A DNA stretch of 64,000 nt from Aureococcus anophagefferens (Eukaryota > Sar > Pelagophyceae > Pelagomonadales > Pelagomonadaceae). The stretch lies in assembly GCF_000186865.1 (NCBI RefSeq), contig NW_008705587.1, positions 209,304 through 273,303 of the forward strand, written 5' to 3'. Within the stretch, counting starts at the first letter, position 1, and every line of letters begins with the position of its first letter. The position numbers and the translations under genes were made by a program. Positions 1 through 9,117 of the stretch are shown one piece after another. The notes beneath the pieces were generated by a model. That model was not told the DNA's origin, searched no databases, and saw only the letters and a program-made list of their open reading frames with translations.

Positions 1-536
1 TTCGCGCGGACGACGGCGACGGCGCCGTCGCGCCGGCGCGCCGCGTCCGCCTCCACGGCGTCGCGCACGCGCGCGGCGCGCGGCGACGCGTTGTCGACGA
101 CGACGACGGGCGCCGCGGGGTGGTGCACCCGGATCGTGCGCAGGGCCGTGAGCAGCACCTTGAGGCCCAGCCGGTCGGACACGTGCGCGGGCACGGCGAA
201 GCCGAGCGCCGCGCCGGCGCCGCCGCCGAGGAGCGCGTCGCAGCGGTCGCCGCGCGCGGCGACGCGCCGCGCGAGGGTCGACGCCGCGCGCGCCCGCTGG
301 TCCGCCGACGGGTCGCAGGCCGACTCGCCCGTGGCGAGCGTCGCGCAGGTCCCGTTGCCGCAGCAGGGCTGCAGCGTCGCGTGGCAGAGCGCCCCGGGCA
401 GCGCGCAGTCCGCGAAGGCGCGCTGGGACCACTCGGGCCGCCCGACGAGCACGTCCGCCGCGACGGTGCGCTGGCACCACGCGGGCAGCGCGCAGGCCGC
501 CGCGAGGACGCCGAAGAGGAGGCTTCTCGCCACCAT
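1..536 (-). CDS. Secreted glycosyltransferase-like protein, 3' part beyond the window
   Basis: The reading frame runs on the minus strand from an ATG at 536 to the window edge, so only about 178 N-terminal residues are visible. It opens with a signal peptide (MVARSLLFGVLAAACALPAW), followed by a Cys-rich stretch (Cys in CHATLQPCCGNGTC around residues 52-65), then a region with the form VVVVDNASPRAARVRDA at about residues 146-162. This resembles the first beta strand and nucleotide-binding loop of family-2 glycosyltransferases (VVDNAS). The neighbour 57 bp away, read in the opposite direction, is a secreted SGNH hydrolase, so the intergenic space must hold both promoters. The glycosyltransferase call rests on one motif; the catalytic DxD lies outside the window. 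Confidence 0.55.
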   Translation of the reverse strand, partial: MVARSLLFGVLAAACALPAWCQRTVAADVLVGRPEWSQRAFADCALPGALCHATLQPCCGNGTCATLATGESACDPSADQRARAASTLARRVAARGDRCDALLGGGAGAALGFAVPAHVSDRLGLKVLLTALRTIRVHHPAAPVVVVDNASPRAARVRDAVEADAARRRDGAVAVVRA

Positions 537-593
537 GCCAGTTGGGCAGCCCCTAAAAAGATCCTAAAACGTCCGTTGTTGCCTTTACGATAA

Positions 594-2370
594 ATGCTGA
601 TGGCTCGGCTCGTTAGCCTGGCGCTGGTGCTGCCGTGGTGCCGAGCGAGCCTGCCGACGTACGACGCCTTCGCCATGGAGCCTCTGGGCGCCTTCGCGCC
701 GGGCTACGCGTCGCGGCGGTCGCCGGACGCTCCCCTGGGGGCGCCGCTCGGCGGCGCGTCGACGGTGCTGCCCGGCGCGCGGCTCGCGGCCTGGCACCGC
801 GTGCTCGCCCGGCTCGCGCGCCGCGAGCAGGCGGTCCTCACGGTGCTCGTGCTCGGCGGCTCCATGACGGCGGGCCGCATGGACGCGCGCGCGGACCGGC
901 AGCAGGCGTCGCTCTTCGCCGCGGGCGCGCGCGTCGCCTACGGGTCGAGCGCCTGCGCGAACGCGACGACGACGGAGTCCTACGCGACGTGCGACCACGA
1001 GGTCACGGGCGACTGCAAGCCCTGCGCCTTCCCCGCGCGCCTCGGCGCCTGGCTCGCGCGCGTCTACCCGGCGACGGACGTCCGCGTGCTCAACTACGCC
1101 GTCGGCGCGTCGACGAGCCGGTCCATCCTGGGCATGCTCGGCGGCGAGCTCGAGGCCCTCGAGGCGGGCCACGTCGACGTCGCCTTCGTGAACTACGTCG
1201 ACAACGACGTCGCGCGGGCCACGGACGCGGCCGCGACGGCCAAAATCGCCGCGGCGCACGAGGCGCTCCTGCGGCTCCTCCTCACGCGCAAGGTCGCCGT
1301 CGTCGACGTGGAGATGCAGGTGCCGGATAAGTCCGACGCCTGGCCCACGCACGCCGCCGTCTGCCGCCACCTCGGCGTGCCCATGGTCTCCTGGCGCCGC
1401 GGCGTCGCGGGCGACGAAAAGTCGTCGGTCGCGCGGCACCCGAACTGGGCCTTCCACCAGCTCATCGCCGACTGGCTGGCCTACGAGTGGGGCGTGCAGG
1501 GCGCCGCGGCGCTCCGAGGAAACGTCGACGCGTCGGACCCGCCGCTGCCGCCGCCGCTGCGGAGCCCGGACACGTCGGACGTCGTGTGGAAATCAACCAC
1601 TGGTTTGGGGGGTCCCCACCAAACTTTACAACTCTCTATCTCGGTCAAATCGAAGTCGATTCGGCTGATTTTTGGACGAATCGATGGCTCTCGTCGAGTT
1701 CTCGAAGCACAGCGAAAGAGTCTGGTCCAAACCGTTCGATTACGCGCACATTGAAGTCGGGTTGAAGATTTGATTTCCACACAGGTCAGACGTCGTCTGC
1801 GCGGCGCCGCTGACGGACCTCGACGCGCACGAGCTCGCGGCGAGCCCCGCCGCGGTGTCGTCCGACGGCGCCTGGCGCTTCGGCGAGGACGCGCCGGGCA
1901 AGAAGGGCTGGATCGTCGACGACGCGCATGGTGGTGTGGTGAACTTCACCGTTCACACGCCGCCCGACGGCCGGGACCCCGTCGTCGGCGTCGGCTTCCT
2001 CGCGTCCTGGGATCCGTCCATGGGCGCCGTGCGCGTCGTCGTGGACGGCGACGCCGAGAACGCGGCCGTCCTCAACGCGTCGCGGCCCGGCGGCACGGCG
2101 TCGCAGACCGAGTACGCGCGGCTCTGCGTCGAGCCGCCGCGCTATTCGCCCTGCTTCCCGGCCTGCGGCGCGCCGACGAAGCGGCCCCTGCGCTTCGCGG
2201 CCCACAAGCCCGCGTCCTGCGACCGCGACCAGCGCCAGTGCGAGAGCGCGTGGCGCCGCTACGACGCCGCGCAGCGCGCGTCCACGGCGCGGTCCCTGTC
2301 CTTCGAGCTCCTCCCGCGGCCCGGCGCGGCCTCGAACCGGTTCGTGTTGCGCTACGTCGTCACGTGTTAG
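594..2370 (+). CDS. Secreted SGNH/GDSL-type hydrolase with C-terminal domain, two exons (594..1573, 1785..2370)
   Basis: Spliced product is 521 aa. The ATG at 594 (or 600) starts a signal peptide (MARLVSLALVLPW). Block I of the SGNH fold is LVLGGSMTAG with the nucleophile Ser near residue 93; block II is NYAVGAS near residue 167; a block V-like HPNWAFHQLIADWL lies near residue 282 with the candidate catalytic His. Such enzymes remove or transfer acyl groups on polysaccharides or lipids. After the intron a second domain of about 195 aa follows, beta-rich in appearance with several Cys, of unknown role. Removing the introner 1574..1784 rebuilds the codon ACG and gives RSPDT-SDVVCAAP with no gain or loss. 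The stop codon TAG (2368-2370) interlocks with the stop of the convergent gene. Confidence 0.8.
1582..1784 (+). mobile_element. Introner element 1 (subfamily A), sense, forms intron 1574..1784
   Basis: A 203-bp insert flanked by the 8-bp direct repeat GTCGGACG (1574-1581) and GTCAGACG (1785-1792; one mismatch). Its ends are inverted repeats: GTGTGGAAATCAA at the left and its complement, finishing CACACAG, at the right. The core contains TTCGGCTGATTTTTGGACGA, shared in whole or near-whole with the five other copies in the window. The 5' splice site GT is the first two bases of the left target duplication and the 3' CAG is the end of the inverted repeat, so excision removes the element plus one duplication. 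Intron length 211 bp, phase 2. Confidence 0.9.
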
Positions 2371-3092
2371 ATGAGCGTGTCGCGATCGAGGTCGTGGGGG
2401 TTCCGGGTGTACCCGCCGGAGGATCCCCAGAAGCTCCGCAGCAAGCAGTCACACGCGAGGCTCAGCGCGCCCGCCGTCCTCGCTTTTGCCACGTCCCCCG
2501 ACGTCACCGTGGGCTCCGTCGTGCGAAAGAGCAGCTCGCAGGGCGCCTGCTCCCAGGGCCGCCGCTTCGCGGTCGCCGCCGTCGCGGGCTCGCCGTCGAC
2601 GGCGACGAGCGTGTGGCCGACCTTGACCCGGCCGAGGAGCGGCGACGCGGCCGCGATCCGGGCGATCTTCGGCGCGCCGCGCTCAAAGTCCGCGCGGAGC
2701 GGGCCCGGCGCGAGGACGACGACGTACTCGCGGTAGAGGACGTAGCCCGCGTCGTCGTAGACCTTGCGCGTCTCGCGGTCCTTGCGCTCGTCCGGCGCGA
2801 CCTTGGACGACGCGGCGCGCGACTGGCGCACGCCCGCGAGGCCCGCGGCCAAAACCCGCTGCCGCCGCGCGAGCGCCGCGCGCGTGTCGCGCAGGTCCGG
2901 CGAGGCGCAGACGCGCTCCATGCGCGAGTTCGTGCACAAATTCTGGAACGCCGGCATCGACGGCGCGTGGGCGAGGACGAGGCGCAGGACGTCGTCGGGC
3001 AGCCCCATGAGGCCCACCGGACGTTCGGGCGTGGGGTTGGGCTTGGTTCCCTCGAGGGAGATGTGCTCCGGGACGACTCCCTGCCTCGCCAT
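2367..3092 (-). CDS. F-box-like/PDZ-like protein, 241 aa
   Basis: ATG at 3092 begins a 241-residue protein. Residues 28-60 (LMGLPDDVLRLVLAHAPSMP and following) look like an F-box or F-box-like LPDDxL motif, which in other proteins binds Skp1. The second half contains RVKVGHTLVAVDGEPA near residue 160, a pattern typical of the ligand-loop region of PDZ domains (GDxIxxVNG). Neither assignment is secure. Its TAA stop (2369-2367) overlaps the TAG of the convergent hydrolase gene by sharing the bases TTAG. The next gene starts 135 bp upstream in the opposite direction. Confidence 0.6.
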   Translation of the reverse strand: MARQGVVPEHISLEGTKPNPTPERPVGLMGLPDDVLRLVLAHAPSMPAFQNLCTNSRMERVCASPDLRDTRAALARRQRVLAAGLAGVRQSRAASSKVAPDERKDRETRKVYDDAGYVLYREYVVVLAPGPLRADFERGAPKIARIAAASPLLGRVKVGHTLVAVDGEPATAATAKRRPWEQAPCELLFRTTEPTVTSGDVAKARTAGALSLACDCLLRSFWGSSGGYTRNPHDLDRDTLI

Positions 3093-3227
3093 AGTAAAAA
3101 TGCTCTAGGGGTGCGTTCTATAAGCTAGGTTTTTCGCCTGCATTCCCCACGGGTGTACGCACAAGCCAGGGAAAGCACAAACCTGTGTTCAACAAGTGCG
3201 ATTGTTGCACTCGGATCTCGTCGGAGC

Positions 3228-5795
3228 ATGGCTCGTTGCCGAGTCGCAGCGCTGCTGCTGCTCCGCGCCGCGGCCGCCTTCGTCGCGCCGCGCCCGCTGC
3301 CGCCGCTGCGCAGCCTGCGCCGCGCCGCGCCCGCCTTCGTCGCGCCGCGCCCGCCGCCGCCGCAGCGCAGCCTGCGCCGCGCCGCGGCGCCCGTCGACGC
3401 CGCGGAGGAGATCTGGTGCCCCAACGGAGAGTGCGAGGTACTCACCGATGCGGCGCCGGACCAGGAGGAGCTGTCGCTGAAGGAGCGGGTGCTCTCCTGG
3501 CTGGGCCGGCGGCGGAGCCGCAACGTCGAGCCCGGGAAGCTCGTGCTCGTGCGCCACGGCGAGTCGACGTGGAACGCGAACAAGACGTTCTCGGGCTGGG
3601 TCGACGTCGACCTCAACGGCGTCGGCGAGCGCGAGGTCGAGCACGCGGCGCGCCTCATGATGGAGCGGGGGCTCACCATCGACGTCGTCTACACGTCGCT
3701 CCTCAAGCGGGCCATCCGGTCCGCGTGGATCCTCCTCCGCGAGTCGAAGCAGTCGTTCCGCCCCGTCGTCAAGGACTGGCGGCTCAACGAGCGCCACTAC
3801 GGCGCCTTCCAGGGGCGGTCCAAGCCGGGCCTGGCGGCGCTGCTGGGCTACGAGCAGGTGCGCGACTACCGCGCGGGCTTCGTCGCGCGGCCGCCCGCGC
3901 TGCCGCGGCACCACGCGCTGTCGCCGTTCCGCGAGCGCAAGTACACGGGCGTCGCGGCCGACGACCTGCCGCTGACGGAGTCGCTGCGGGACTGCCTCGA
4001 GCGCGCGCTGCCCGTCTACGAGGACCGCATCAAGGCCGACGTGCTCGACGGCAAGGACGTCGTCGTCGTCGCGCACGGCAACGCGCTGCGGGGGTTAGTG
4101 AAGGCCATCGACGGCCTCAGCGACGACGTCATCGAGAACGTGGCCATCCCCAACGGCATCCCCCTGGTCTACGAGTTCGCGCGGAGCGCCGCGGGCGACC
4201 TCGTGCCCGTGCCCGGCGAGAACGCCGAGGGCCAGCTCAGCGGCGAGTTCCTCGAGGAGAAAGGAGCGCTCCGCGAGGCGTTGGAATTCGAACGCGCGCG
4301 GACGCGGCCCGAGTCGCTCGCGGACCCGTCCGAGGACATCTCGCGGCTCTGGGGCGTCGACAAGTCGACGGTGCTCTCGCCCCTGGAGCAGAGCCTCGCG
4401 AAGCTCCAGAAGGAGCGGCGGCTCATGGCGGCGGCGGCGGCCGAGTTCAACGTGCCCGTGGAATACCGCGTCGCGGACGACGTCGTCCGCAAGGTCACGC
4501 GCGGCGCGCTGCGCGAGGAGCTCGCCCGGGAGAAGGCGAGCAATGTTTTCAAGGGCACGCGCGGCGCGCTGCGCGAGGAGGTCGCCCGGGAGAAGGCGAG
4601 CAAGGTGTCCTTCGCGCCCGGTGCTAAAACGGCCGCGTCGTCCGCGGTCTACAAGGACGCGTTCGAGGCGGCCGCGGCCGCGCCGCGGCGGCGCCGGTCG
4701 GTTAGGCCGCCGGCGCCGGGCGAGGCGCGGCCGCCGCTCGTCGTCATCATCCGCCACGGCAAGACGACGCACAACAAGCTCGGCCTCTTCACGGGCTGGG
4801 AGGACGCGCAGCTCGCGCCCGAGGGCCGCGCCGAGGCCGCGGCCGCGGGCGCTTTGATGCGCGCGCACGGCGTCGAGGTCGACGTCGTCTACACGTCGTG
4901 GCTCACGCGGGCCATCGAGACGGCGTGGCTCGTGCTGAGCCCCTTGGACGCGCTCTGGGTGACGATCCACAAGAGCTGGCGCCTCAACGAGCGCATGTAC
5001 GGGCGGCTCACGGGGTTGAGCAAGCGCATGATCAAGCAGAAGCACGGCGACGACCAGTTCATGAAGTGGCGCCGGGGCTACCGCGAGCGGCCGCCGCCGG
5101 CGAGCCCCTTCAGCCCCTTCTACCCGGGCAACGACGAGCGCTACCAGAAGTACGTGTCCGACGTGCCGATCTCGCTCCGCCAGTCGCTCATCCGGTCCCT
5201 GGGCCACGGGCGCCTCGAGCTGCACCGCAAGTTCCCGCGGGCCGAGTCGCTCAAGGACTGCATGGACCGCACGATCCCCTACTACCAGAACACGATCTAC
5301 CCGCAGACCATCGCGAAGAACCGGACGGTGCTCATCGCGTCGTCCGAGAACGCGATCCGCGGCCTGCTCATGCACCTCTGCGACATCCCCATCGCCAACA
5401 TCTCCAACGTCGAGATCCCGACGGGCGTGCCCCTCATCTACGACATCGCCGGCCGCTGCGTCCACCTCTTCGACGACGGGCAGCTGCCGAAGCCCCGGGA
5501 CCGCTACGACTTCGGCGAGGCCGCGGACCTCCTGTTCCGCCCCTGCGACTACGACGACGACGACGGCTGCGACCTGCTGGACCCCCACCTCTACCTCGAC
5601 GACAAGTTCCACCGCGGCGACGACGGGGGGCTCGGCCCCGACAGCGAGGCCGCGGCGGAGCGCGAGGCCTGGGAGCGCGTCCTCGAGATCGGCGAGGACG
5701 ACGAGTTCACGACGGAGGAGCGCGACTTCTGGGTCAAGGAGATCCGCGAGGGCGCGACGGAGTTCGACGACGAGCCCGTCGAAGTCGAGATCTAA
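3228..5795 (+). CDS. Plastid-targeted tandem phosphoglycerate mutase (two PGAM domains, second degenerate)
   Basis: From ATG 3228, 855 aa. The N-terminus (MARCRVAALLLLRAAAAFVAPRP) is a signal peptide ending in the AxFxP-type cleavage motif typical of secondary-plastid preproteins; the AFVAPRP block is repeated once more. Domain 1 (residues about 105-330) is a 2,3-bisphosphoglycerate-dependent phosphoglycerate mutase with RHGEST, NERHYG and the second histidine in AHGNALRG, so it should interconvert 3- and 2-phosphoglycerate. Domain 2 (about 505-750) keeps RHGKTT and NERMYG but has SSENAIRG where the second catalytic HGN should be. A linker with a 60-bp tandem repeat joins them, and the C-terminus is strongly acidic. 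An upstream in-frame ATG at 3153 is not favoured because it would bury the signal peptide. Confidence 0.85.
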   Translation: MARCRVAALLLLRAAAAFVAPRPLPPLRSLRRAAPAFVAPRPPPPQRSLRRAAAPVDAAEEIWCPNGECEVLTDAAPDQEELSLKERVLSWLGRRRSRNVEPGKLVLVRHGESTWNANKTFSGWVDVDLNGVGEREVEHAARLMMERGLTIDVVYTSLLKRAIRSAWILLRESKQSFRPVVKDWRLNERHYGAFQGRSKPGLAALLGYEQVRDYRAGFVARPPALPRHHALSPFRERKYTGVAADDLPLTESLRDCLERALPVYEDRIKADVLDGKDVVVVAHGNALRGLVKAIDGLSDDVIENVAIPNGIPLVYEFARSAAGDLVPVPGENAEGQLSGEFLEEKGALREALEFERARTRPESLADPSEDISRLWGVDKSTVLSPLEQSLAKLQKERRLMAAAAAEFNVPVEYRVADDVVRKVTRGALREELAREKASNVFKGTRGALREEVAREKASKVSFAPGAKTAASSAVYKDAFEAAAAAPRRRRSVRPPAPGEARPPLVVIIRHGKTTHNKLGLFTGWEDAQLAPEGRAEAAAAGALMRAHGVEVDVVYTSWLTRAIETAWLVLSPLDALWVTIHKSWRLNERMYGRLTGLSKRMIKQKHGDDQFMKWRRGYRERPPPASPFSPFYPGNDERYQKYVSDVPISLRQSLIRSLGHGRLELHRKFPRAESLKDCMDRTIPYYQNTIYPQTIAKNRTVLIASSENAIRGLLMHLCDIPIANISNVEIPTGVPLIYDIAGRCVHLFDDGQLPKPRDRYDFGEAADLLFRPCDYDDDDGCDLLDPHLYLDDKFHRGDDGGLGPDSEAAAEREAWERVLEIGEDDEFTTEERDFWVKEIREGATEFDDEPVEVEI
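4495..4604 (+). repeat. 60-bp in-frame tandem duplication between the two PGAM domains
   Basis: Two near-identical copies, at about 4495-4544 and 4555-4604, encode TRGALREELAREKAS and TRGALREEVAREKAS. The period is 60 bp (20 codons), so the frame is preserved and a charged helix is doubled in the linker. Confidence 0.9.
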
Positions 5796-5915
5796 GGTCG
5801 TGTGTTGTGTTGCAGTTTGGGTGTTCTCGGACTGCATCGTAAGTTGACGGCACGTTTGAACACTTTGCGAAACGCTCCGGAGCGCGAACCTTCTCGCACG
5901 TCGTCGGCAGCCACC

Positions 5916-6689
5916 ATGAAACACAGCAGCCAGAAGCGCCAGGCGCACACGCCGCTGCCCCGCGGCTCGAAGAAGACGCACACGCTGCCCCGCGGCTCCA
6001 AGCGCTACGTCGGTCGCAGCGTGACCAAGGCGTTCGCACGCGAGGACAATGGCGTGATGGACGTCTTCAGCGGTCATGTCGTCGACTACGACGCCCGCGA
6101 TCGTTTCTACCGGATTCTCTACCACGACAACGACGTCGAGCAGGTGGACCACGACGAGCTCGCGGACATCTTGGACGCGGACGCGGACGACGTGCACCCG
6201 CGCGGCTTTGGCAAGGTCACCTCGGTGGAGCTCGAAGCGGACCTTCGCTGTGCGGCGGCGCTCCCATCGCTGCACGGGCCGACGCTATACTTGAAGATCG
6301 GGAAGTTGGACATCGACGCCCGCGGCGAGGTCGAGACGGGGGACGAGGTGCTCTTCGCCTTCGCAGGCGCGCCCCTCGCCCGCGACGAATTCGGCTGGTA
6401 TCTGGGAACGATCAAGTCGGCCCTCACGCGCGCCGAGAAGAAGAAGTTCCCGGGTTGCCACGCCTGGTGCTGCTTCGACACTGCGACGGATCCGAAGAAC
6501 TACCGGCTCTGCGCCGCCTACGGGATCAAGGCCTCGAAGGTCCAGATCGCGATCACCACGGACGACGCCCACCGCGGCTCGCTCTGGGCGAAGGTGCGGA
6601 CGACGGTCGACGTCGGGCAACACGCCGGCCCGGGGAAGCCCCGGAAGAGCCAACCATCGGACGTGGACTCGCTCCAGGACCCCGCCTGA
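5916..6689 (+). CDS. Tudor/chromo-like protein, 257 aa
   Basis: The start at 5916 has a good context (gccaccATGaaa) and follows a 120-bp intergenic leader. The N-terminus is basic with two PRGSK repeats (residues 14-29). Residues about 45-75 read GHVVDYDARDRFYRILYHDN followed by DVEQVDHDELADIL, the pattern of small Tudor/chromo-like barrels common in algal chromatin proteins (G-V-x-Y-..-R-x-Y-x-I-x-Y-x-D-x-D-x-E-x-x-..-EL). The remaining 160 residues have no family that I recognise. Codon third positions are less GC-rich than in the neighbours. Role probably nuclear, inferred only from the barrel. Confidence 0.6.
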   Translation: MKHSSQKRQAHTPLPRGSKKTHTLPRGSKRYVGRSVTKAFAREDNGVMDVFSGHVVDYDARDRFYRILYHDNDVEQVDHDELADILDADADDVHPRGFGKVTSVELEADLRCAAALPSLHGPTLYLKIGKLDIDARGEVETGDEVLFAFAGAPLARDEFGWYLGTIKSALTRAEKKKFPGCHAWCCFDTATDPKNYRLCAAYGIKASKVQIAITTDDAHRGSLWAKVRTTVDVGQHAGPGKPRKSQPSDVDSLQDPA

Positions 6690-6789
6690 GGCGGAGACGC
6701 GCCGAGTCCCCCGCGCGCCCCGACCTCCCCGCGCCGCGACCGCCGACTCATGGACAGATTTGACGTGGCGGGGCGCGCGTATGGCGCGC

Positions 6790-8379
6790 CTACGCGTTGA
6801 CGGAGAAGACGGCGGGCTTGTCCGGCGCGGAGCCGCCGAGGCCGATGGGGTTGGACGTGCCGAGGTCCTCGAGGGGCATGTACTCCGCGAGGATGCCGCG
6901 GACCTGGTCCCGCATCTGCGCCTGCGTGTGCTTCCAGTAGGCGAGCCCCGCGAGGAGCATGACGACGACGATGGCGACGACGAGGAGGAAGACGGCGTAC
7001 CAGGGGATGCCGCTCTTGACCGTCTCCTTGGTCTTGGTGACCTCGGGCGTGACGTAGGGCGCGACGGAGTCGGCGAGGCACTTCGCGTACGCGTCCGACG
7101 ACACGAGCGCCGCGGCCTCGACGCAGTCGCAGGCCGGTGGGAGCGCGTCGCGCGCGTAGCCGTGGCACACGGTCGACAGCACGTTGAGCGGGCTCAGGCC
7201 GCCCCAGACGACGGCGTCGTTGACGATGCACTCCGGTACGTACACAATGTTCTTGTTCTCCAGCTCCGCGACCTCGTGGTCCAGCACGGCGTTGGGGCCG
7301 CCGTCGAGCCCCCCGCTGTCCGCGACGCAGGCGTCGACGTAGGCCTCGTCGACGCCGGCCTCGCGCATGGCCCGCGACCGGCAGCCGGCGTCGACGAAAT
7401 CCTCCGCGGTGCCGCAGAGCTCGGAGAAGTTGCCCACGTAGTCCCACCACGTCTCGCCCACGCCGACTTGGTCGGACTCGGCCTGGTCCTTGCCGCCGTA
7501 GCGCTTCCAGACGCAGGTGCGCCGCAGGTTCTCCGCGACGACGTCCGCGCCGGCGATGCCGTCCGCGCGCTTCCCGTCCGGGTCCGGCGCGCAGTAGCGG
7601 CCCCCGTTCGTGCACAAATTGCCGCAGAGCTCGTCGTCGGACGCCAGCTTGAGGTCGCAGCCGTAGTGGGACCCGTTGTACGTGTAAAAGTGCGGCGTGA
7701 ACAGCTGCTTCGTGCCGAGCGCGAGCACCGTGGCCTTGAAGTCGCGCAGGAAGTCGAGGCTCGCCTCGTCGATGGACGTCGTCCAGAGCTCCCACTCGAC
7801 GCGCGCGTCGGGCGCGGGCACCGTGTACTCCAGCGACGCCTGGACGAGCGACTCGACGATCCAGGGGTCGCGTTTGCACTTTTGCCCCGGGTACGCGCCG
7901 CACCTGAAGTAGTCGCGGATCGCGTCGCCGTCCTCCTTGTAGAGCATGACCGACGCGATGGAGATGTCGCTCCCGGAGCCGTCGTCGGCCATGATGGGCT
8001 CCTGGCCCTCGCACCGCGCCTGCGGCTCGCACGCCGTGCCGCAGACGCAGCGGTCGTCCGCGATGACCAGGCCCGACGCGCCGAGAGCCTGGGCGTTGCG
8101 CGCCTTGACGACGAAGGTGCAGCCGCCGCGCTCGGCGAACATGAGGTAGGGCGACGAGACCGCGCCGCGCATGCTCGCGTCGACGTCGCAGAGCGTCGAA
8201 TTCGCGTAGACGAGCCTCTGGCTCAGCGACTCGTCGTACTTGGGCTGGCCGAAGAGCGCCGCGACGTGGGCGTAGCCGCCGTCCTTGTTGAGCTGGGCGG
8301 GGATGGCGATGTTGAAGAGCGTCGAGCCCGCCGAGGCGCCTCCGGCCAGGAGAAGCGCCGCCGCGCCGCCGACGCGCAT
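6790..8379 (-). CDS. Vacuolar sorting receptor-like protein (PA domain, TM, YMPL tail)
   Basis: ATG at 8379, 529 aa. Order: signal peptide (1-18), protease-associated domain (about 20-170, with GLVIADD and a second half that follows acidic loops), a Cys-rich luminal region (about 170-450; paired Cys such as CDLKLASDDELCGNLC), one transmembrane helix (about 458-482, VFLLVVAIVVVMLLAGLAYW) and a short cytosolic tail. The tail carries YMPLED; plant vacuolar sorting receptors (BP-80 family) use a YMPL tyrosine motif there to bind the AP-1 adaptor. The layout and length are therefore those of the VSR family, which carries soluble cargo from the Golgi to the vacuole. The gene ends 100 bp from the convergent Tudor-like gene; its upstream region is the 11-bp minisatellite. 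Confidence 0.88.
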   Translation of the reverse strand: MRVGGAAALLLAGGASAGSTLFNIAIPAQLNKDGGYAHVAALFGQPKYDESLSQRLVYANSTLCDVDASMRGAVSSPYLMFAERGGCTFVVKARNAQALGASGLVIADDRCVCGTACEPQARCEGQEPIMADDGSGSDISIASVMLYKEDGDAIRDYFRCGAYPGQKCKRDPWIVESLVQASLEYTVPAPDARVEWELWTTSIDEASLDFLRDFKATVLALGTKQLFTPHFYTYNGSHYGCDLKLASDDELCGNLCTNGGRYCAPDPDGKRADGIAGADVVAENLRRTCVWKRYGGKDQAESDQVGVGETWWDYVGNFSELCGTAEDFVDAGCRSRAMREAGVDEAYVDACVADSGGLDGGPNAVLDHEVAELENKNIVYVPECIVNDAVVWGGLSPLNVLSTVCHGYARDALPPACDCVEAAALVSSDAYAKCLADSVAPYVTPEVTKTKETVKSGIPWYAVFLLVVAIVVVMLLAGLAYWKHTQAQMRDQVRGILAEYMPLEDLGTSNPIGLGGSAPDKPAVFSVNA

Positions 8380-8555
8380 CGTGGCGGACGGAGGCTTCGC
8401 GACGCGTCGGAGGCGAAGCGGGCCGCGACGGCGGAGAACGCCTAGGGCGGCGGCCGGGAGCGGGCGAGGCGCGGCGGCGGCGGTGGCGTCGCGTTCCGCA
8501 CTCCGTGGCTCCGCGGTCGTCTCGAGCCGCTCGAACCCCGAGGGGGTTGACCGCC

Positions 8556-9022
8556 GGTATGCCTGGTAGTATGCGCCCGCTATGCGGGCTTTATGCGGGC
8601 TTTATGCGGGTGTTATGCGGGTGGTATGCGGGTGGTATGCGGGTGGTATGCGGGTGGTATGCTGGTGGTATGCGGGTGGTATGCGGGTGGTATGCGTCTG
8701 CTATGCCGGTGGTATGCGTCTGCTATGCCGGTGGTATGCGGCTGCTATGCTGGTGGTATGCGCCTGCTATGCTGGTGGTATGCTGGTGGGCTGCTATGCT
8801 GGTCTTATGCGCCTGCTATGCTGGTGGTATGCGGCTGCTATGCTGGTCTTATGCGCCTGCTATGCTGGTGGTATGCGCCTGCTATGCGCCTGCTATGCGC
8901 CTGCTATGCGCCTGCTATGCGCCCGCTATGCGCCCGCTATGCGCCCGCTATGCGTCTGCTATGCGGCTGCTATGCGGCTGCTATGCTGGTGTATGCCGTG
9001 GCTGGTGTATGCCTGGTGGTCG
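8556..9022. repeat. 11-bp minisatellite, about 42 units
   Basis: Units have the form TATGC followed by six variable bases: TATGCGGGTGG, TATGCTGGTGG, TATGCGTCTGC, TATGCCGGTGG, TATGCGCCTGC, TATGCGCCCGC and others. Variants are grouped in blocks, with alternating pairs in the middle and nearly pure TATGCGCCTGC / TATGCGCCCGC runs near 8870-8950. Because 11 is not a multiple of 3, all plus frames stay open and give Met/Cys/Tyr-rich translations; these are not genes. It sits between the start of the sorting-receptor gene (8379) and the end of the scramblase gene (9118). The rest of 8380-9117 holds nothing else I recognise. Confidence 0.93.
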
Positions 9023-9117
9023 GCCCCCTCTGCTCGAACCTGGCTCGAACGCCGCGCCGGGCGCCGCCCGCGCGCCGCGGCGCGCAGAACGCCTCGCAGA
9101 CGCGTCGTACAGACACG

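Noticed and set aside
4095..6275. Long minus-strand frame of 726 aa across the PGAM gene
   Set aside because: It is Arg/Val/Ala-rich shadow of a strongly GC3-biased gene; the plus frame has clear catalytic motifs.
8556..9022. CRISPR-like array
   Set aside because: Units are 11 bp with no spacers; it is a eukaryotic minisatellite.
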